Notes: generated by a model not told the origin, from the letters alone. Positions 37,963-49,725 are shown, counted from the stretch's first letter. The stretch is 64,000 bases of DNA from Paulinella micropora (GCA_019918135.1 WBZZ01002383.1:60001-124000); one strand, 5' to 3'. Numbers and translations are program-made.

Positions 37963-38335
37963 ACACTCAATCACAACTCACGAACACACATACGTCTTGC
38001 ACATCTGCACTAGCGATACTTGCAAACGTCGTCGAGTTTGAGTCACATGCACCCGCAACAGAAAACAGTACATATGCATTAAATATATGTTACTCTTACT
38101 CTTCTTTATGTGTATTTCGAAATATATTATACGGTCGGACTCGCACGGCAACACGCCACCGGTTTAAATATGACTAGTCAAACAACGACGGCAACACGTC
38201 GGAAAGTAATGTAAAAGTGCAACGAACAAGCCAAAGTTTAATACTGCATTACCACCGCTTTCCCCAACACCAACTCAGTCACTTTTTAGTATTAAAATCA
38301 TTATCTCTTACTGTGACTGGCAAACACGCCCAAAA

Positions 38336-40158
38336 TTGGTCGGCAAGATCTCAGATTTTCTACCGAAAACTGCGCCGAAATCAAAAATATTCAAAGACTA
38401 TGCGGGGATCATGCAGTGCGTTTGGTGCAAAAAGACCGGACATCTAGCATACTTCTGTCCGTCGCGACAAACGATACCACAGGAGGAAATCCCATATGTG
38501 ACTGAACTCCTACGATCACCTACAATCGACGTCCAAAGCTAAGCATCTTTCACTTTGGAGCAAGCACATGAACGGCTCAAGACCTTGGGTGAAAATTTTA
38601 ACAGTGGCAACCCATGTGCTGACTCCACGGACCCGGCACACGCTATCAAGGCAAAGCTCGGATACTGGAAAGCGCTTGGGACCGACCCCGTTGTACTGTC
38701 GTGGCTAGCGTATGGGGTCGAGCTGACAGTCGAACGCACGCCGCCTGCCACAGATTTTGTAAATCATCCGTCATATTTTGAGCACCTGGCATTTGTCAAC
38801 GAACAAATCAACGATATGGTCGCGCGGGGGGGCGCAGTGGAAGTAAACGAAGATGACTGCATCATGATCGAACCACTACAAGTGCTCGCGGACCCGGCAG
38901 GGATTAAGAAAACAAAGCTCTGCACCGACAAACGTTTCAGTAACTCGTTCCAAGCAAAAGCTCCATTCACCATGGAGACTTTAGAAAAGGACATACAAAT
39001 GGTACTGGACGGAGACGCGGGCACAAAGCTGTTCGTGGTGGACCTCAAGCGGGCTTTATACTCAATACCCCTTTCAATACAAAGCAGACCTTACTCGTCG
39101 TTCCGACACAACGGCAAGACGTACCAGAACACCACACTACTCTACGGCTTCTGCACAGCGCCATTCTGGTTTGGAAAGACGATGCGCGCGGTGGTGCGAC
39201 TGCTATGAGCCTTGAACATACCTTCCATGCAATACGCTGACGACTTCCTGTTCGCAATCAAACTAGCCAGGACTCACGACGGCATACCGGCGTTCGTGAA
39301 GTCACTCTTCAGCCTCTTAGGCCTCCCCTCTCGGAGAAGACGTGTTGGGAGCCGGCAGATGAAGTCCAATACTTGGGCTACATCATCAACAGCAAAGAAA
39401 GCTGGATCGGGGTACCGGAGGAAAAAAGGTTGAAGCTACTGCGCTCAATCCTCCAGCTACTAAGCGACGTTCACTCGGCTCACGGAGCGTCAGTCAAACA
39501 GCTACACTCGACTGCTGCTTCGATCATCGCGTTGAAACTAGCGCTTCAGAATGCAATGCTGTTCACGCGAGTCACGCTGGCAACAGTCTTGCACTGCAAG
39601 AGGATCGAACGGGATACCATTAAATTTTGCACCTCAACAGGGTCGGAGCTCAGTGAAGAACTCCAATACTGGCTCCACATTTTGCGAGACCCACTGAAAT
39701 GCAAACGAGCTATCTTCCAGGCACGAACGGACATCGAGCTGAGGCTCAACGCGGGGGAATTTGCAGTAGGTGGCCACGTACTAAATATGGACGTGACTAT
39801 ACCATTGCCCACCGAACTCATCTGCACCTCTTCCACCCACAGAGAGCTCTGGGCAGCCACAGTGGTCCCACTACACTTCAGAAACATTTTGAGTAATCGC
39901 AACACCGTGCTCACGGTCTTCGATTCAGCCAACGCTGTAATAGACTTACAGAAAGGCGGCTCACGAAAATACACACACCTCACGCAGTTATGCAAAATAA
40001 TTGACGATGTATATACGCAGCGGCTCAACATCGAAAACAAACTCTGGGGATGGGTGGAACGCTCACGTAACACAAGGGCAGACGCGAACTCAAAGGCACT
40101 GACTGCCGGCTTGACTAGCTTGACTGTCCACCCGGATATCATAAAGGCAATCACCTAA
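38336..40158 (+). pseudogene. Reverse transcriptase/RNase H of the Ngaro-type element
   Basis: A zinc knuckle (CVWCKKTGHLAYFC) precedes the polymerase. RT motifs include KLCTDKRFSNSF, LFVVDLKRALYSI, LLYGFCTAPFWFGK and MQYADDFLFA (catalytic Asp pair). These match the DIRS/Ngaro branch, in which RT copies the RNA and a recombinase, not an integrase, inserts the circle. The downstream part (39373-40158) has the RNase H-like arrangement (AANVITHRELWAA-type strand 'SSTHREL', TVFDSANAVIDL, SRNTRADANSKA). Broken, with about two breaks. Confidence 0.75.
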
Positions 40159-40521
40159 CGATGGCACATAACGATCAGAGACGTGTGGGCACCGAACTTC
40201 GGGCAGATAGGATAGTCAATTCTTCTCGCACTGAAAGAACGCAAGCGAGTTGCGTTTGTGATACCCAAATGGCAGGGAAGACCTTGGTGGCCACAAGTGC
40301 TTGAACACGCGAGGGATTCATTCCCATTACCACCCGCTGCGTACACGCTAGCACAAACATGGCCCACACACCCGCTACATATACATAGACCTCAGTGGCA
40401 CATGCTTGCAGTCTTATTTGATTTTGCTAATTAAATTTGTTTTCTTACTACAGGCCACATCGTACTTAACGACCTTGACATAGCAACATGGGCAAGCCAA
40501 GGCAAGAAAAGACAGTCAACG

Positions 40522-41433
40522 ATGGACGCATATGCATCCTCACGCAAGCAATTCATCAATTGGTGTATCGCACACCATCGAATATGCTTTCCTGCCACAG
40601 CAGAGACTGTCGCTCACTACCTGAGACACATGTGCGAAAGCGGCTATGCAGAGAGTACAATCAAAGGGCACTTCGCCGCTATTAAGGCGCAGTACGCACT
40701 ACTTCCCTACTGCGACCCCACCGATAGCACATTGGTGCAAATGGCAAAGGAAAGAGCAGTGGCAGAAGCCCCGCAGGGCAAGGAAGGCAAATACCCACTG
40801 TTGAGGGACGATTTACTCAAGATCCTCCAACTGCCTCTTAATGATTGGAGAGACAGCAGAAACAGCACCATGATTTTGCTGCATTGGATCTCTATGACAC
40901 GAGTGGGCAATATCACTGCACTAAAGGTGGAGGATATATGGTTCCACACGACTACAATAAACAACAGCCCATGTGAATACATGGTACTCCGGCTGAGGCA
41001 CCTCAAGAACGATAAAGGTGAGAAGCTAGTGTATGTCGGTCAAGGCACAGAAACATTTTGCGCTGTTAAATGGGTCCGAGCATACTTGCAGGCTATGAAG
41101 GATTTATTTCGCGGCTCACTCACAGACAGTTCGCCTCTCTTCTTCAAATTTGAGGGAAAAAGTCTGGAGCACTTAAGTAGCAAAACATCGTCCAGTATTC
41201 TGAAAGAGAAAGTGGCACTCATCGGATTGGATCCAGCTATCTACGCGTCACATTCTAATAGAATCGGCTCGGCTACAGAGGCGGCAAGATTGGGAATGAA
41301 ACTATACACAATCAGGAGGCAAGGATTGTGGTCAGATAAAAGTACATGTGTGTTCAAATATGTGCGCGACATCAGCTTAGAAAACAAACTGGCCATTACG
41401 AGCGTCTTGCAGGCAGGAGTCAAGATCGCTTAG
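40522..41433 (+). CDS. Tyrosine recombinase of the Ngaro-type element
   Basis: A continuous ~303-codon frame, likely starting at MDAYASSRKQFINWC. The N-terminal core-binding domain (TAETVAHYLRHMCESGYAES) has the SAM-like helices of phage integrases. The catalytic domain shows SMTRVGNITALKVEDI (first Arg), HSNRIGSATEAA (His-x2-Arg) and VFKYVRD (nucleophilic Tyr), in the right order and spacing. It would insert the circular cDNA by site-specific recombination without target duplication. This part of the fossil looks whole. Confidence 0.8.
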   Translation: MDAYASSRKQFINWCIAHHRICFPATAETVAHYLRHMCESGYAESTIKGHFAAIKAQYALLPYCDPTDSTLVQMAKERAVAEAPQGKEGKYPLLRDDLLKILQLPLNDWRDSRNSTMILLHWISMTRVGNITALKVEDIWFHTTTINNSPCEYMVLRLRHLKNDKGEKLVYVGQGTETFCAVKWVRAYLQAMKDLFRGSLTDSSPLFFKFEGKSLEHLSSKTSSSILKEKVALIGLDPAIYASHSNRIGSATEAARLGMKLYTIRRQGLWSDKSTCVFKYVRDISLENKLAITSVLQAGVKIA

Positions 41434-41605
41434 ATACTCCTTGGTTCTCATAAGAAATATGCTCAAATACAATCTACACCACCGTTCGACGATGGTGCAT
41501 GCTATGGTTTACCAGATAAGTAACTGACGCTCGCTTATTAAAATCGATTCCCATGCTGTACTAGAATGCGATTTAACTTACGAAATACACTTACTGAACC
41601 GTTAT

Positions 41606-42142
41606 TAGCGTATCGTATCGTATCGTATCGTATCATATCGTATCGTATCATATCGTATCGTATCGTATCGTATCGTATCCTATCGTATCCTATCCTATCG
41701 TATTGTATCGTATCGTATCGTATCGTATCGTATCGTACCGTATCATATCGTATCGTATCGTATCGTATCGTCTCGTCTCGTCTCGTCTCGTATTGTATCG
41801 TATCGTATCGTATCGTATCATATCGTATCGTATCGTATCGTATCATATCGTATCGTATCGTATCGTCTCGTCTCGTCTTGTATCGTATCGTATCATATCG
41901 TATCATATCGTATCGTATCGTATCGTATCGTATCGTCTCGTCTTGTATCGTATCGTTTCGTATCGTATCATATCGTATCATATCGTATCGTATCGTATCG
42001 TATCGTAGCGTAGCGTATCGTAGCGTATCTTAGCGTAGCGTATCGTATCGTATCGTATCGTACCGTATCGTATCGTATCGTATCGTATCATACTGTATCG
42101 TATCGTATCGTATCGTATCGTTCGTATCGTATCGTATCGTAA
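41606..42142. repeat. CGTAT pentanucleotide satellite
   Basis: More than 500 bp of (TATCG)n with local variants TATCA, TCTCG and TAGCG. All long ORFs here are repeat artefacts. Confidence 0.95.
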
Positions 42143-42149
42143 TGCTAGT

Positions 42150-43097
42150 CAAGAGAAATGAAGTATTTAACTGAGATATCCAGTGATAAACTCATGTCAC
42201 ATAATGACATGACTACAGTAACAAGTCCTCGTAATAGCACTCAATATCGGTCACATAACAACATAGTTCGTCATAATATATACAGACATGCAGACGTAAT
42301 ATATGCAGTGAACAGAGCAATCTTACAGAAATAGATTCCAGAAGAGCCTAACGTGTACAGTACGACGGCACCAGGGTTTAGTAAGAAATCTAACGCTCAA
42401 AATGCATACAGGAACAGCATCGGACAAAACGACACAACCACCACCTCACATATAAGAGAGACTCAACACACTAAATTTAAAGTCGATAACATAACTTGTA
42501 ATTACACCACTTTCTTCACAGCGAAAACGATATCAATGAAATACTCATCGATTCCAGATACACTACAATGGATTACAAGAATATTTACGGGAATATACAT
42601 ACAAAACACTTACACCACACACATCTACTAGGACATAAAACTGACTAACAAGAAAAATCTCGACAACAATAAGGATGCAAACATACACAGACTAATGTTT
42701 GCATACGGGAAAAAGGACAAACGGTACGAACGCGCAGAATACAGGCATAAAAATGAAGATACATTCATAATCAGATTTGTTATCCGTCCATAATTGCTGT
42801 TTTAGTTTCGGGGCATTACACACGTTGCAAAGCTACTTATTCACAATTTAGGATTTTATCGTGGACAGAAAGAATGTATCATGGACTATGCCGCGCCAAA
42901 GCACAAGCAAAAATAATATTTTTCAGCAGCAAACAGCTCGATGAGTCTTTTCCTAATTTCTAGTCAGCCTAAAAAATTCCAGTTGAACCCAAAAATGCAA
43001 TTTTTCAGGGAATATAGGCAATTTGTCGGCATTTCTTCCAGGCCTGACAGGGAAAAATTGCATTACCAAATTTTTTTTCCAGAGAGGTCTTTTTCGC
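42150..43097. other. Non-coding 3' part of the Ngaro-type element
   Basis: AT-rich sequence between the satellite and repeat B1. Only short, low-information ORFs are visible, and I see no gene. Confidence 0.5.
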
Positions 43098-43667
43098 GAC
43101 CTAGGAGAGAGGGGAGAGAGCTCATGGGATGTATGGTATGTTGTGAAATGAAGTTTTTGCAAGCTTGCGCAGCAAAAGCGTCATTTTACAAATAACCATA
43201 TCAGGCAGAGTGGGCCGGTAGTGACAATCAATTGAGTTCACTTGCAGAGTTTCTCTGCGCAAATAAAGAAGCGGGAACTATTATTCCCGCTCGAAAATTT
43301 GAAGATTAGAACAACAATCCTGTCCCCCTCAGATTTGCATTTTTTGTTTTATACAAAAGTGCTTTTAGTTTGGGTTTTAGGAAAGGCAAGAACCCCCACC
43401 CACCCACCCATTTACATGATGTCTTCTCGTTTAGGGGTGGTGAGTGAGGGATGAGAAATTATACACATCCACACACATCCACACACATCTCACACAATTT
43501 TGCACATAATGCTTCTCATCTCATGCACAATCACGCATATTCCATGCACAATATCTTGCACAATCTAGGTCTTTGTGCTTAAACACACAAGACCTAGGAG
43601 AGAGGGGAGAGAGCTCATGGGATGTATGGTATGTTGTGAAATGAAGTTTTTGCAAGCTTGCGCAGCA
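43098..43667 (+). repeat. Split direct repeats B1, A2 and B2
   Basis: B1 (43098-43174) and B2 (43591-43667) share GACCTAGGAGAGAGGGGAGA and ~57 further bases. A2 (43175-43392) follows B1 without a gap. A ~199-bp spacer with CCCACCCACCCA and CACACATC runs separates A2 from B2. Confidence 0.9.
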
Positions 43668-44021
43668 GAAGATATTGCTGTTGAACTGAAACCCTGTTGG
43701 GCGTGCCACTCCATTCTCCATGCATCGGAGTACTGTTCGTACAGTGTCGGGAACAAGTGTAGTGAAGAGAAAATGTTATGTTTCTCTTGTAGCGAAAAAT
43801 ATGATCACTCTGCACTGCTGGAGTTTACCGATCCCATGATCTTCAAACCACTAGAAATTTTCTATTGGATTATGCGTATGAGATCCTGCATCAAGCAACG
43901 AGCAATTGTCTGCGTCAAGCAACGATCCATTGCCTGCATTGCCTGCATCAAGCAACGATCAATTGTCTGCAGAATTCCCGCCTGGGCTGATATCCCATTT
44001 AGATTTACAAGTAACAACTAA
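43668..44021 (+). CDS. Cys-rich zinc-ribbon-like exon
   Basis: Directly after repeat B2 the frame reads EDIAVELKPCWACHSILHAS, then EYCSYSVGNKC and EKMLCFSCSEKYDHS, giving Cys pairs (CWAC, CFSC) suited to binding zinc. A repeated peptide (IKQRSIVC/VKQRSIAC) follows at 43,890-43,975. It appears to be the continuation of the locus cut by the Ngaro-type element. No family is recognised. Confidence 0.4.
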   Translation, partial: EDIAVELKPCWACHSILHASEYCSYSVGNKCSEEKMLCFSCSEKYDHSALLEFTDPMIFKPLEIFYWIMRMRSCIKQRAIVCVKQRSIACIACIKQRSIVCRIPAWADIPFRFTSNN

Positions 44022-44124
44022 ATGATGAAACCGTAGTGTGTGTGATCTATATATGTATAGTATGCACATGGAAACAACTACATGATGAAACCGTAGTGTG
44101 TGTGATCTATGTATAGTACGCACT

Positions 44125-44806
44125 TGGAAAAATTGAACAGGTGGCCATGAAAGGCAATCTGCGAATTGACGTCGTCAAGCATCTGTTGAAGCATCACCTG
44201 CAGCAAATCTGCCCTAAATCTGTGTTTGTGATGCCCTTGAACTGCTGTGAGCTCATGGAAAGCGTGGGATGGAAGAATGCTTTTCTATCGCTGCAAGGTC
44301 CGTCGTGGATGCTTCCGGTGAAACTACTGTAAGTGAACCAGACTTCAATAGAGCAGAAAGGTAAATGTGTTGTTGAATGGTGACAGTGCACTATCTGGAA
44401 ATTGTGGGTGACGAAGGTGGAAAAATTGCAAGCAGTTGTGTTCCCGATACACAACACCATGAGATCAACGTACACACTGGGCTTGTGCCTGGTTCCCACA
44501 CCGTATGATCTGGCAATGAGACAGGCAAGCATGGCCACGATTACTGGCACGACAAATGATTCAGGACAGGAAAACCCAGTAGTAGAATCACTGACGCCCT
44601 GGCTGTTTTTCTGCCCATCCCTAAAAGGGATGCCAGACAACAAGATGAACTTCTACAGCAACCAGATCGGGAACTTCATGAATTCTTGGTTTAAGTACTT
44701 AAACCTGAGCGTTCCGGATGCAAATGCGGTGGATTTCACAACGATGCCTTACGAGAAAGCTAAGGTCTCCATATACGCAGATGCTTATCTGTCTGCATAC
44801 TCCTAA
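44125..44806 (+). CDS. Two exons of an unrecognised protein, faintly protease-like
   Basis: The first frame (44125-44330) reads KGNLRIDVVKHLLKHHLQQI and ends PSWMLPVKLL. The second (from about 44395) reads KLQAVVFPIHNTMRSTYTLG, then TPWLFFCPSLKGMPDNKMNF and GNFMNSWFKYL. The phrase PSLKGMPD with a following helix resembles the DSLKG region of Ulp1-type proteases, but the catalytic His/Asp/Cys set is not clear. GT/AG signals between the frames fit a short intron. Confidence 0.35.
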
Positions 44807-45032
44807 TATGCATTCATTTGGGTGCATTGCATTATGGTGGTATGTCCCGGCTGGCCCGGGATCAGGTGCTAGAGGAACACAACAGCGCCGACCACGTGGC
44901 TATGACGTTGTTTTTCCTTGAAAAAAATTTCGAATACGCTAGGAAACATGTCGACCAGACTGTGATTTGGAATCAGCAGGTCTATTGTGCTGTATCGGTA
45001 AATCTGTAAACTTGGCTGTAATATGACAGACA

Positions 45033-45629
45033 GTGAGCAACGCAGTGTGTTTTCACTGGCAAAAAGACCTCACGGAATTCCGAGAACGGATGTGCCACTG
45101 GCTACAAGCAGGACTTACAACCATAACGAACGCTTTTCCTCATGGTGAGAATCGTTTGCAAAGTCCTGGCAGCGTTGATACGTACAACACACCCAAAGGG
45201 AAATCCGCTAGCGTGCTACAAAGTTCTGCTGTCAAAGTTTCTGGAGGGTGTATTTCCAGCGATGGAGATGTTGTTGAATCTGCGAATTGTTCACAGAGTC
45301 CTGGCAGCGCTGGTGTGTTCCGCACAACCATCCTGGAACCTATGAATTGTGTACAAAGTCCTGGCGGCGCTAGTGCGTTCAGCACACCCAACGGGAAATT
45401 CGAGAGTGTGGTGGCAAGCGAAGAAAGTGCGGACAGAACTCCCCATTCATGCAACAGAGACGGCGTGGTGCCGCCGCAATCACAGTCGAGCCACAGAGAG
45501 TCTGACCCGACAGGTAATGGTGTGGCACAAGCTGGAGAAACACCAAGGTACCAGGAAAGCAACCAGAGAAAATTGAAAACCGCTTGGAAGAAGGTATTTA
45601 AACACTACAAATATATTACTGTATTGTAA
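45033..45629 (+). CDS. Protein with three QSPG repeats
   Basis: A ~198-codon frame. The N-terminus (FHWQKDLTEFRERMCHWLQA) is helical. Then a module recurs three times: LQSPGSVDTYNTPKGKS, SQSPGSAGVFRTT and VQSPGGASAFSTPNGKFES (around 45,165, 45,297 and 45,357). The end is polar and Ser/Gln-rich with a basic finish. The repeats look like short linear motifs (possible phosphorylation sites SP/TP). Function unknown. Confidence 0.45.
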   Translation: MSNAVCFHWQKDLTEFRERMCHWLQAGLTTITNAFPHGENRLQSPGSVDTYNTPKGKSASVLQSSAVKVSGGCISSDGDVVESANCSQSPGSAGVFRTTILEPMNCVQSPGGASAFSTPNGKFESVVASEESADRTPHSCNRDGVVPPQSQSSHRESDPTGNGVAQAGETPRYQESNQRKLKTAWKKVFKHYKYITVL

Positions 45630-45639
45630 TTCAACGTCT

Positions 45640-46468
45640 ATGGTGTGGAAGAATATACCGCCTGCATGGGGTGAAGACGAGCTGCAGGAAATAGGAGAGT
45701 GCAAAGAAGCGGAAGCTTTGAAGGTATGTAGGGGATTCAAAGAGCACATTTGCAAGCACACACCCCCCCCTCATTTTTTTAATGCACCGGATTCCCCCCC
45801 CCCCATTCATTTGCAGGCATGCGTACATACTACACTCATGTCAGCCAAAACACAAACAACACTCATGCACACAGACACGTACTCAGGCATGAAAACAAGC
45901 ATATAGACGAAAACAGTAACACACCTTGCCTGCTGTGACACTAACGTAATTGAAATAAATGCAGGAGTATTTCAGGAAAAGTGTCAATACATACAGCAGG
46001 AGAATCCAAACAGACAGGAGTATTTCAGCAGTGGTTGAGGAAATCAAGAAAGCAGGACCAAGAAAACGGGGGTCCACGCTCTGTGCATGGGCATACGGCA
46101 AAGGGGATGAGGGAGCATTCCAGGTCAAATCCGAAATGGATAGTGATGGTAGCTCGGTGCACATTGTCTACACAAAGGTGTACAGCACAACCAGGATCTC
46201 GAAGGAGCACAAGGGTATGAAGACAGATGGTTATGGATGGAAAGAAGTTCCTGGTAACGTGGCCCTTTCAAGCAAGCGAGCGTTAGCGGTGGAATTCAAC
46301 AGGATTCCAGAAGATCACAGGGCACCAGGGGCCCAAGGAACATACCGGAGGGTGGCACGGCTTCGCGACCTGGTTCCAGCGATTGCGCAAGCCAAGGCAA
46401 CGGTTGGCACCCACAGTGGCGCGACTGAACCATTGTTGTGGCTGGTGTACAAGATTGGGATGGCATAA
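45640..46468 (+). CDS. Unrecognised two-exon region before the integrase
   Basis: A short exon (about 45640-45725, PAWGEDELQEIGECKEAEAL) meets a GTATGT donor near 45,724. A downstream exon begins after ATGCAG near 45,963 and encodes EYFRKSVNTYSRRIQTDRSI, a middle with strands (STLCAWAYGKGDEGAFQV, SSVHIVYTKVYSTTRI) and a C-terminal helical part, stopping at 46,468. An AGAG microsatellite (46,495-46,562) follows. It may be the N-terminal part of the integrase-bearing protein. Confidence 0.4.
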
Positions 46469-46504
46469 CCAGAGAAATGATCCAAGCGTAAACGAGAGAG
46501 AGAG

Positions 46505-46565
<61 letters not shown>

Positions 46566-46739
46566 GAGATGGAGAGAAGAGCGATACTGTGCTCTGTAAA
46601 TGAACGTGCGTTGGTTGCCGCTTACTGAAGGTTTGTAAGCGCGTGCGAGCAGTCTACCAACAAGAGAGAACGACGACTGCGACCTCGTGCTCCATACAGC
46701 GAGCGTGTCCTTGTCTACCACAAGTTAGACGTTTTCCAA

Positions 46740-47804
46740 ATGGACTGTTTCTTCCTCGATGGACTAGTAGCCGGGGTATGCGGTATGTATTTTGTACTGA
46801 ACGGGATTAGTTGATTGGCATAGACAGATAGGTTGGTCGTTTGTCATTTATAGCGGATCACGCAACGAAAATGGTGTACACAAGGGCATTGGTGAACACG
46901 GAAGGGGAACTGCTCAAGGCACCCAATGGTGCAGTCTTGGGAGAATGGGTGGATCGTTTGATGGAATTGTTCGAGGAAGAGGGCATGGAAGAGAAGCCTA
47001 TCATTTACATTGACAAAGGGAGCGAATTCAAGGCACACTTCAGGGTAAGTTGAGTGCGTGATATTTACAGAACGCGGATTGTTGCTGTGTGTTGTACACT
47101 GGGTGCAGGAAATTCTGAAGCTACGTGGTATCACCATCGAGAATAATCACTTGCGCGAATGTGACCCCAGAAGTCCATGGCTTAAAGGCTTGGTGGAAAA
47201 CGCTATCAAGCTGGTGAAGGAGGGGGTATGGAATTCTTTGCCCCCCCCCCCCCCCCCGGCCCCCTCCTCCTCTCACCCCACCATCAATTCCTTGCTTCCC
47301 TTGCATGCCTAATAGTTGATGAAGACGATTGGCGCCACCGCTCAGGATGATCCTCGACATTATCTTGAAGGTTTAGAGAATGTCTCACGGGGGTTGAACC
47401 GGACCCCACGAAGAACCACACGCAAGCAGACACCATAGCGGTTACATGAGGTAAGGAAGAATTAGTTGCAAATAAATACATGTTAACGTTATCCTTGTTG
47501 ATTGTATGCCATGCATGTCATAGGCGCTACCAGTGTTTGCAGCCGGCGATGCTGTGATGTTACTGACCAGTGGCTGAGGAGGAGAAAGAAAGCAGAGGCT
47601 AAATGTAGAGCAAGTAGCGGGGCCAACTGGTGGGAAGTGATGGGACCGTGTGGGGATGATGAGGAAGAGGGATAGTACGAGGCGGAACATGGGAAGGTTT
47701 GGACGGAACGTGAACTGAACGCATTTGACGAGGATATGCTGCTGTTCATTCAAGATAGAACAGACCCAGACTTTGTGTCGAAACGGGACGAGTACGCAAA
47801 ACAA
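46740..47804 (+). CDS. DDE integrase-like core with introns
   Basis: Coding exons carry an integrase-type catalytic core: FIADHATKMVYTRALVNTEG (first Asp), PIIYIDKGSEFKAHF (second Asp) and WLKGLVENAIKLVKEG (Glu in the last helix), with the spacing of rve-family enzymes. Between the second Asp and the Glu a clean intron runs from GTAAGT (47,045) to GTGCAG (47,108) and keeps the frame. Another likely intron follows near 47,225-47,315. A short acidic exon closes the gene (ELNAFDEDMLLFIQD). Spliced integrases occur in Ginger-type transposons. The enzyme would cut and join element ends. Confidence 0.55.
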
Positions 47805-47830
47805 AACCAGGCAAAAACGTCGCGCACCAA

Positions 47831-49725
47831 ATGAAAGTCAACGCCAGCATCCAAGCAGGTACTACGTGCTGGTTGAACTTAAATTGTGTGAATTACAAGA
47901 TTTCCCTCCTCACCGCCACCACCAACACTGGCAGGCGATGCAATCTCTTGATCAATGGTAACTGCTGCTCGTGTTCTTTCGAAGAAAAGATGCCAAGTCC
48001 CTACCTGCAAGGTATCAGCTCATGACTACGTATGGGATTTTGTCTGAGTGGATGGATGGTCAATGGTTGCGGTCTGACACTACTGCAAGCGGAGTGATCG
48101 CGTTCAAATCTCTGCAGCAGGCGTACGAAGCGCGTCTAAACATCACGGACGAGAGTGCAAGGGAACAGATGACGAAGTACGTGTCGATGGCCGATTGTTT
48201 GTTTGCTAAGTCTGTGAGCATGTTTGGAAAGAAGCCCCCTCAGGACAAGCGTATCAAGAAGACAAGCAAAAGAAGAAACACATGGGGACAACGTGTCAGA
48301 ACGCGACGTGGCGGACGTCGTGGTAACGTCCCGAGAAAGGAGGTACAAAATTGCAGCTGCGGTGACACAAGTTTTTTTTTCACAATGCTCACTGGTACAG
48401 GTGCCTCATCTTCTGGTTGGCAAGAAGAGAACGAGAAGAAGCAAGGAGGCGAACAGGATGGGGGAAGGCATGACGACAACAAGGAAAGGGAAGCAGAACA
48501 AGAGGACGCCTGTGCTGGATGTGGACTGCAAGAAAAAATAGGGAAGAGTGAACCAGTAGAAGAGGAGAATGGTCGGGTGTGTGGTTTGGATAATGACACA
48601 AAGACGGAATGTGGGCGTAACGCCACGCTGCAAGCTGTGGTGTCGTGCATTCTTCTAGGCGAAGACAAGTCCGGTGGGCACCCGCTGTTGATGCAGGACG
48701 ATGAGAATGGTGCAGGTGCAAGTGCAGGTGTAAACTTCGCTCCAGATTGCATCAACTGCCGTTTGTGGAAGCTAGTACTGAAAGTAACTGGAAGAAAGGC
48801 GTATAGGGAAGTACGTGCGGAAGACGAGTGGAAGGCAATCAGCTTCTGGATGCACCAACTTCAGCTCCAGCAGCCATTCTTCGAGATGCTGGATGATTTT
48901 AACGTAACTTTTCCAGACATTTTGGACAGCATTTGGGCAAAAGCGTTGCATGAGAGGCATATTGGTGATGATGTGGCAATCGGAACGGAGCTTTGTTGCC
49001 TGGAGGAATTACCGCCGTTGTGGACGAAAGAAGTCTGTATGTGGGAAGCTTCCTGGTGTATGGGATGCAAGGTGGAAGAAGGAAACGGGGTGCATATGGT
49101 ACTCCTGCAGGATTATATGTTTTGGGGAGTGCAAGTTTTACCTTCGAACGGCGAATTGGTACACCTACGTCAATTGCTGATGTATTTTTTTTTGCCGATC
49201 CGCATGAGTGAAAATGCGATCATTTGCACACATTGCCAGAATAATAATCCTAAGGTGAAAGCGGACATGTTGCTGTACTGGCCCCTTAATTTGCAAATAG
49301 AAATAGGGTGTGTGTGGACAAAACCTGCTGGTGGCTCGCTGGGCAACGTTGGAATACCCTTGTCGCTGGAGGTGCCACCAGCTGGGGTGGCTTGGGACGA
49401 GAACGTGTGGAAGGAGGGAGATGACAACAGTGGACACGCTAAAGTGCGTTATGATTTGAAGGCTGTGGTGGCATTTGCACGTGCCCATTACTGGGCTTAC
49501 GTTTGGAGAGGTGGCAACTGGTGGTTGGTGGACGATGAAGTAGTTAAGAGGGTCGATGGTGACCTTCCGCAGAACTGGCGTAACAAGTCTGGTGACCCTG
49601 GTAAACCTCGAGTAGTCTTCTACCGTGCAGACACTGCTCCGTATGAAGCTCAGCGAATAGTGGTAAACAGCGCGGGTGACCTGCAGGCCCATATAAGGAA
49701 AAGAATTAGGAAGGTACAGCGTTGA
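47831..49725 (+). CDS. USP-type deubiquitinase-like protein
   Basis: The 584-codon frame ends at 49,725; its real start is probably in the 47,831 exon. The N-terminal ~100 residues are helical, and a basic linker (KRIKKTSKRRNTWGQRVRTR) with a possible intron near 48,340-48,400 follows. The USP-like domain then shows TECGRNATLQAVV (aligning residue by residue with the Cys box, catalytic Cys kept), a zinc-finger-like pair (CMGC about 49,065; CTHC about 49,227) and the His box YDLKAVVAF, HYWAYV, NWWLVDDEVV. USPs remove ubiquitin from proteins. Loops are longer than usual. A GTACAG donor at the end suggests further exons toward 50,806. Confidence 0.65.

Larger units (their letters stand above)
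36512..43667 (+). mobile_element. Ngaro/PAT-type tyrosine-recombinase retrotransposon
   Basis: Split direct repeats define it: A1 36512-36729, B1 43098-43174, A2 43175-43392, B2 43591-43667. This A1-ORFs-B1A2-B2 order is the signature of PAT/Ngaro elements. A1 and A2 differ at about four of ~217 positions, so the insertion is young. Inside, in order on plus, are Gag with zinc knuckles, reverse transcriptase/RNase H and a tyrosine recombinase. A CGTAT-type pentanucleotide array follows the recombinase. The coding region looks broken in a few places. It is inserted into the Ulp1/USP locus. Confidence 0.85.

Noticed and set aside
41538-42033. Overlapping ORFs with SYRIVSYR- or DTIRYDTI-type repeats
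   Set aside because: They are frames of a pentanucleotide satellite. A unit of five keeps all frames periodic without implying coding.
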